The notes under the pieces: model-generated
Seen by the model: only the letters and a program-made list of their open reading frames with translations
What the model was told of the DNA's origin: nothing
Databases searched by the model: none
Shown: piece by piece, positions 13,065-16,229 of the stretch
Layout: each line of letters begins with the position of its first letter
Numbering within the stretch: the first letter of the stretch is position 1
Position numbers and translations under genes: made by a program
Origin: an uncultured Oscillospiraceae bacterium
GTDB taxonomy: Bacteria; Bacillota; Clostridia; Oscillospirales; Acutalibacteraceae
NCBI GenBank assembly: GCA_900540295.1
Contig: UQFM01000041.1
Location: 1-16,229 of the forward strand
Direction: 5' to 3'
DNA length: 16,229 nt

Positions 13065-13577
13065 ATGCCAAATTCAAATACAACCGCCCACATCTTTTTA
13101 GAACACCCATTTGACCCGCTGTACGATTCGCACAGCCGTGTGCTGATTTTAGGCAGTTTTCCGTCGGTGAAATCACGGGAACAGGCATTCTTTTACGGAC
13201 ATCCGCAAAATCGGTTTTGGCGGTTGCTTGCCGCGCTTTTTCAGGAACCTGTACCGCAGTCTGTTGCTGAAAAGCGTGCACTTTGCTTAAAACACCGCAT
13301 TGCGCTGTGGGATGTCATTGCTACGTGCGAAATCGTCGGCTCGTCTGACAGCAGTATTAAAAATGCAACGGCGAACGACATAAGCGCAATTTTATCCGCC
13401 GCACCGATTGAAGAAATTTTTGTAAACGGCAAAACCGCCGCGAAGCTTTATGACCGCTATATTTTACCGAAAACCGGACGTACTGCGATTTGTCTGCCGT
13501 CTACAAGTCCTGCCAACGCGGCATGGAGCTTAGAAAAGTTGCAGTCTCAGTGGCGAGTGATTGCCGAAAAAGAATAG
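13065..13577 (+). CDS. DNA-deoxyinosine (hypoxanthine) glycosylase, UDG superfamily family 6
   Basis: A base-excision repair enzyme expected to remove hypoxanthine, and perhaps uracil, from DNA. The 170-residue protein shows the family active-site stretch at 30-52 (key pieces GSFPSVKSREQ, FFYGHP and NRFW), ALWDVI (80-85), a conserved Asn in SIKN (97-100) and the C-terminal loop LPSTSPANA (144-152). The first two resemble the GSMPG...QYYxHPxNxFW pattern of family 6 HDG rather than classical Ung. I start at ATG 13065 with AGAGGA (13054-13059); a longer frame from 12981 would run through a repeat and a terminator hairpin. It is convergent with the membrane-protein gene at 13705. Confidence 0.85.
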   Translation: MPNSNTTAHIFLEHPFDPLYDSHSRVLILGSFPSVKSREQAFFYGHPQNRFWRLLAALFQEPVPQSVAEKRALCLKHRIALWDVIATCEIVGSSDSSIKNATANDISAILSAAPIEEIFVNGKTAAKLYDRYILPKTGRTAICLPSTSPANAAWSLEKLQSQWRVIAEKE

Positions 13578-13656
13578 TGCCTTATAAATTCCGATAAACG
13601 AAATTAAAGTCTGAAGCTTTGGTTTCTTCTGTTCGAAGTGGGCTTCGGGGAATTAC

Positions 13657-13695
13657 AAAAAAGAGGGACTGCCGTTTGCAGTGAACGGCAGTCCC
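13657..13695 (-). terminator. Intrinsic terminator of the membrane-protein gene
   Basis: GGGACTGCCGTT (13665-13676) and AACGGCAGTCCC (13684-13695) form a perfect 12-bp stem with a seven-base loop. On the minus strand it is followed by CTCTTTTTT, the expected T tract. It is ten bases past the stop at 13705 and may also stop + strand transcription from the glycosylase. Confidence 0.88.
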
Positions 13696-13704
13696 TTGCT
13701 TATA

Positions 13705-14361
13705 TTACTGCTTGTTTTTCGGCGGGAAGAAATAGGGGAATAGGCCGAATTTTGAGCCGAGTGTATGCAGAAGCGGAAAGCATATGAAAATAACCGCCAA
13801 TTGCACTACCGTTAGAATCGGCGTCGTATAATCTTCTTCACTGATTTTGCCGCCGATACCAAGCATATCAATATAAAAATCAGTGCGGCTTAACGGTTCT
13901 TTATATTCGATTTGTCCTATGAAATATGTGTCGGCAGACAAATCCTCATAGACAATTTTTCCGACAGGCAGAGTGGCTTCGCCGCTGTAAATAGATTCTT
14001 CGCTGTTTTGCACGGCGTCCATATTGATGCAGGCGGCAATGCGTTCTCCCGACGGCAGTGTTACGGCGTAAAAATAGCGGTTGCCGTGATAGCCTGCACC
14101 ATGATTGCAGTATTCGATTCCGGGGGAAACTATGGTGAATGTATCGTATGCCAACAGGTCCTCTACATTTTGTGCACGGTGCACCCCGTTATCCGCTGTA
14201 CCGCCGATTTCCCCGTCGGGGACAACATGCTCTTCCGTATAAGCGGTATAAGCGTGCGGAAGCACGGTTTTTAAAATTTTTACAGGCAGAAAACTGATTA
14301 GCGTACTGACTGCCAAACACAGCCAAATGTCAAACCGTAATCTTCGAAATCTTGGATACAT
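13705..14361 (-). CDS. Unrecognised two-TM membrane protein with an extracytoplasmic domain
   Basis: I do not recognise this family. The 218-residue protein starts with a short basic stretch, a TM helix at about 12-34, an extracytoplasmic region (about 35-178) rich in acidic and aromatic residues with two Cys (C85 and C111), a second TM helix at about 180-202, and a short tail ending PYFFPPKNKQ. The second half of the loop looks like alternating beta strands. The start is ambiguous: ATG 14367 would leave only three bases after AGGA (14374-14371), whereas ATG 14361 leaves nine, so I prefer 14361. The ribosome binding site directly follows the T run of the serA terminator, leaving no visible promoter in between; expression may depend on read-through. 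Codon use resembles its neighbours. Confidence 0.7.
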   Translation of the reverse strand: MYPRFRRLRFDIWLCLAVSTLISFLPVKILKTVLPHAYTAYTEEHVVPDGEIGGTADNGVHRAQNVEDLLAYDTFTIVSPGIEYCNHGAGYHGNRYFYAVTLPSGERIAACINMDAVQNSEESIYSGEATLPVGKIVYEDLSADTYFIGQIEYKEPLSRTDFYIDMLGIGGKISEEDYTTPILTVVQLAVIFICFPLLHTLGSKFGLFPYFFPPKNKQ

Positions 14362-14373
14362 ATTCATTCATCC

Positions 14374-14409
14374 TAAAAAAATCTGACGGGGAAACACCCG
14401 TCAGATTTT
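14374..14409 (-). terminator. Intrinsic terminator of serCA
   Basis: AAAATCTGACGGG (14378-14390) and CCCGTCAGATTTT (14397-14409) form a 13-bp stem with a six-base loop. On the minus strand a run of T continues to 14374, then AGGA of the next gene follows. It is 19 bases past the serA stop. Confidence 0.9.
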
Positions 14410-14427
14410 ACATGTATTTTGTGAAAA

Positions 14428-15588
14428 TTAAATAACTCTTACGCGAATCGCTTCGTCCAAAGCGCTGATTGCGGCAATCGCCTCTTCAGAAACATCTGCG
14501 TCTGTATCCAGCATGGTGTAAGCATATTCACCGCGGGATTTGTTTACCATGTTGTCAATATTGATATTTTCTTCCGCAACGGTTGTGGTGATTTTGCTGA
14601 TGACGTTCGGCACATTCTTGTGGATAATTGTAATGCGGGATCGTCCTGTTCTCGGAACAGAGACAGCAGGCAGATTGACGGAGTGCGTAATATTGCCGTT
14701 TTCTAAATAATCACGGATTTCGTCTACTGCCATCACCGCGCAGTTGTCCTCAGATTCAGGGGTAGAAGCGCCGAGATGCGGCATTACCAATACGCCGGGT
14801 GCGCCAATCAGTTCATCACAGCCGAAGTCGGTAGCGTAAGCCGCAACCTTGCTGTTGTTGAGTGCTTCCAAAATATCCGCTGTATTTACCAAGTCACCGC
14901 GTGCAAAGTTCATAATACGGACATTGTCTTTCATGGTGTCAATATTCTTTTTGCAAATCATGCCTTTGGTGTCGGGTGTGGACGGTACGTGCAGTGTGAT
15001 GTAATCGCTGTTTGCAAAAATCTCATCCAAAGACGCCGCGTGATGTACCCCGCGGGAAAGCGACCATGCCGCGTCCACAGACAAAAACGGGTCGTAGCCG
15101 TATACCGTCATGCCGAGAGAAAGCGCCGCATTTGCAACCAGAACGCCGATTGCGCCGAGGCCGATAACACCGAGGGTTTTGCCCTTGATTTCAGGACCCG
15201 CAAAAGCAGATTTGCCCTTTTCCACCATTTTCGGTACTTCGTCACCGTTGCCCTTTAAAGTCTTTTCCCAATCGATTGCGGAAACAATTTTGCGGGAAGA
15301 AAGCAGCATCGCGCAAAGCACAAGTTCTTTTACCGCGTTTGCATTTGCACCGGGAGTGTTGAATACTACAATACCTTTTTCACTGCATTTGTCAATCGGA
15401 ATATTATTGACGCCCGCGCCTGCTCTTGCAATCGCTTTTGTGTTTTCGGGCAATTCCATATCGTGCATGGAAGCGGAACGCACCAAAATTGCATCGGGAT
15501 TGGTCTCTTCACCCGAATGTGCATAGGTGTCGGGGAAGTTTTTCAGTCCGGTTTCGGAAATTTTGTTGAGTGTTAAAATTTTATACAT
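14428..15588 (-). CDS. serA: D-3-phosphoglycerate dehydrogenase
   Basis: It catalyses the first step of serine biosynthesis, 3-phosphoglycerate plus NAD+ to 3-phosphohydroxypyruvate. The 386-residue protein has an N-terminal substrate-binding region with ARAGAGVNNIP (54-64), the NAD Rossmann motif GLGAIG (143-148), catalytic-set residues R230 in NFARGDL, E259 and H271 in MPHLGAS, and a C-terminal ACT domain (about 318-386) that usually mediates serine feedback. This is the short form lacking the intervening ASB domain. AAGGAG, overlapping the serC stop, is six bases before ATG, so serC and serA form an operon with an 11-base gap. Confidence 0.96.
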   Translation of the reverse strand: MYKILTLNKISETGLKNFPDTYAHSGEETNPDAILVRSASMHDMELPENTKAIARAGAGVNNIPIDKCSEKGIVVFNTPGANANAVKELVLCAMLLSSRKIVSAIDWEKTLKGNGDEVPKMVEKGKSAFAGPEIKGKTLGVIGLGAIGVLVANAALSLGMTVYGYDPFLSVDAAWSLSRGVHHAASLDEIFANSDYITLHVPSTPDTKGMICKKNIDTMKDNVRIMNFARGDLVNTADILEALNNSKVAAYATDFGCDELIGAPGVLVMPHLGASTPESEDNCAVMAVDEIRDYLENGNITHSVNLPAVSVPRTGRSRITIIHKNVPNVISKITTTVAEENINIDNMVNKSRGEYAYTMLDTDADVSEEAIAAISALDEAIRVRVI

Positions 15589-15599
15589 GATTTATCTCC

Positions 15600-16181
15600 T
15601 TAGGAATTGGCTTTTTCAAATTCTGCCATGAAATCAACCAAGGCTTTTACGCCCTCGTACGGCATGGCGTTATAGATGGATGCACGCATACCGCCGACGG
15701 TGCGGTGACCTTTCAGGTTGATAAGACCTGCTGCTTCTGCCTCTTTGACAAATTTTGCGTTCAGTTCGTCACTGTCCGTAACAAAGGGGACGTTCATCAA
15801 GGAACGGTCCTCAGGCACGACTGTGCCGCGGAACATTTTGCTGTTGTCGAGGAAATCGTAAAGCAGTTTTGCTTTCTTTTCATTTCTCTCTTTCATCGCT
15901 TCCAAGCCGCCGTTTTCTTTCAGCCATTCCAAAACAAGCTTGCAGATGTAAATGGTATAGCAGGGCGGTGTGTTGTAAAGAGAATCATTGTCAGCGTGAA
16001 TTTGATAATCCAGCATCGTCGGCGTAATGTCGCGCGCCTTGCCGAGCAAATCTTCACGGATGATGCAGATGGTTAAACCTGCGGGCGCAACATTTTTCTG
16101 CGCGCCGCCGTAAACCATACCGAAGCGGCTGACGTCAATCGGTTCGGACAGGAAACAGGAAGAGATATCCGCAATCAGCGG
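15600..16181 (-). CDS. serC: Phosphoserine aminotransferase, 5' truncated by the contig end
   Basis: A PLP enzyme converting 3-phosphohydroxypyruvate and glutamate to phosphoserine, the second serine pathway step. Only the C-terminal 193 residues of a usual 360 or so are present. The PLP-binding lysine lies in GAQKN (genuine residue 29 of the fragment), preceded by DVSRFGMVYG and followed by the family stretch APAGLTICIIREDLL. The apparent Met start upstream (16196) is false: its first five residues MYKRQ are translated Nextera adapter, and genomic coding sequence begins at 16181 with Pro. The 3' end is intact and runs into the serA ribosome binding site. Confidence 0.95.
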   Translation of the reverse strand, partial: PLIADISSCFLSEPIDVSRFGMVYGGAQKNVAPAGLTICIIREDLLGKARDITPTMLDYQIHADNDSLYNTPPCYTIYICKLVLEWLKENGGLEAMKERNEKKAKLLYDFLDNSKMFRGTVVPEDRSLMNVPFVTDSDELNAKFVKEAEAAGLINLKGHRTVGGMRASIYNAMPYEGVKALVDFMAEFEKANS

Positions 16182-16229
16182 CTGTCTCTTATACACATCT
16201 CCGAGCCCACGAGACCGATCAGTATCTCG
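16182..16229 (-). other. Nextera adapter, i7 index and P7 start (sequencing artefact)
   Basis: CTGTCTCTTATACACATCT (16182-16200) is the mosaic end and CCGAGCCCACGAGAC (16201-16215) the Read 2 adapter arm. CGATCAGT (16216-16223) sits where the i7 index belongs, and ATCTCG (16224-16229) begins the P7 sequence. This is not genomic DNA. Confidence 0.98.

Noticed and set aside
1..16229. Terminal inverted repeats suggesting a transposon or linear element
   Set aside because: The matching ends are Nextera adapter sequence, not biology.

Overview
This is a metagenome- or isolate-type contig from the Clostridia (Firmicutes), most likely an Oscillospirales/Ruminococcaceae-like gut or rumen anaerobe. 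The evidence is strong AGGAG-type ribosome binding sites, tight operons, a BlaI/M56 receptor pair, a PcrA with the clostridial N-terminus and Tudor tail, a type I dockerin, and dispersed GTAGGGG hairpin repeats. Apart from the repeats the content is mostly core genome. Both physical ends are not genomic: bases 1-24 and 16182-16229 are Illumina Nextera transposase adapter (the right end also carries an i7 index and the start of P7), so the true insert is 25-16181.

Left block, + strand (349-6427): an Lsa-type ABC-F ribosome-protection ATPase preceded by a possible attenuation leader. It is followed by a likely operon of a DivIVA-like coiled-coil protein, an unpaired class I fumarase beta subunit, the helicase PcrA, and a secreted dockerin plus M23 (LytM-type) peptidoglycan hydrolase. 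A hairpin terminator at 6450-6477 separates this block from convergent genes.

Middle block, - strand (6506-10384): a BlaI-family repressor translationally coupled to an M56/BlaR1-like membrane metalloprotease. Their promoter is overlaid by two BlaI-type dyads. The receptor's extracellular part is not a penicillin-binding domain but looks like a string of beta-rich modules, so its ligand is unknown. Upstream of it lies a SEDS-family FtsW/RodA glycan polymerase. The intergenic space holds several hairpin repeats and the ftsW/rodA terminator.

Right block: divergent promoters at 10414-10481 drive ftsW/rodA leftward and tsaE-tsaB-rpiB rightward (t6A tRNA modification and pentose phosphate). Next come upp (uracil salvage, with its promoter embedded in an inverted repeat), two more hairpin repeats, and a family 6 hypoxanthine/uracil-DNA glycosylase. 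Convergent to these, on the - strand, are serC (truncated by the contig end), serA (serine biosynthesis) and an unrecognised two-TM membrane protein.

The most interesting points are the BlaR1-like receptor with a non-PBP ectodomain, the dockerin-tagged cell wall hydrolase, the covarying GTAGGGG hairpin repeats, the possible uORF attenuator ahead of the ABC-F gene, and two genes whose ribosome binding sites directly abut terminator-like hairpins. I saw no rRNA, tRNA, CRISPR array, prophage or complete insertion sequence.
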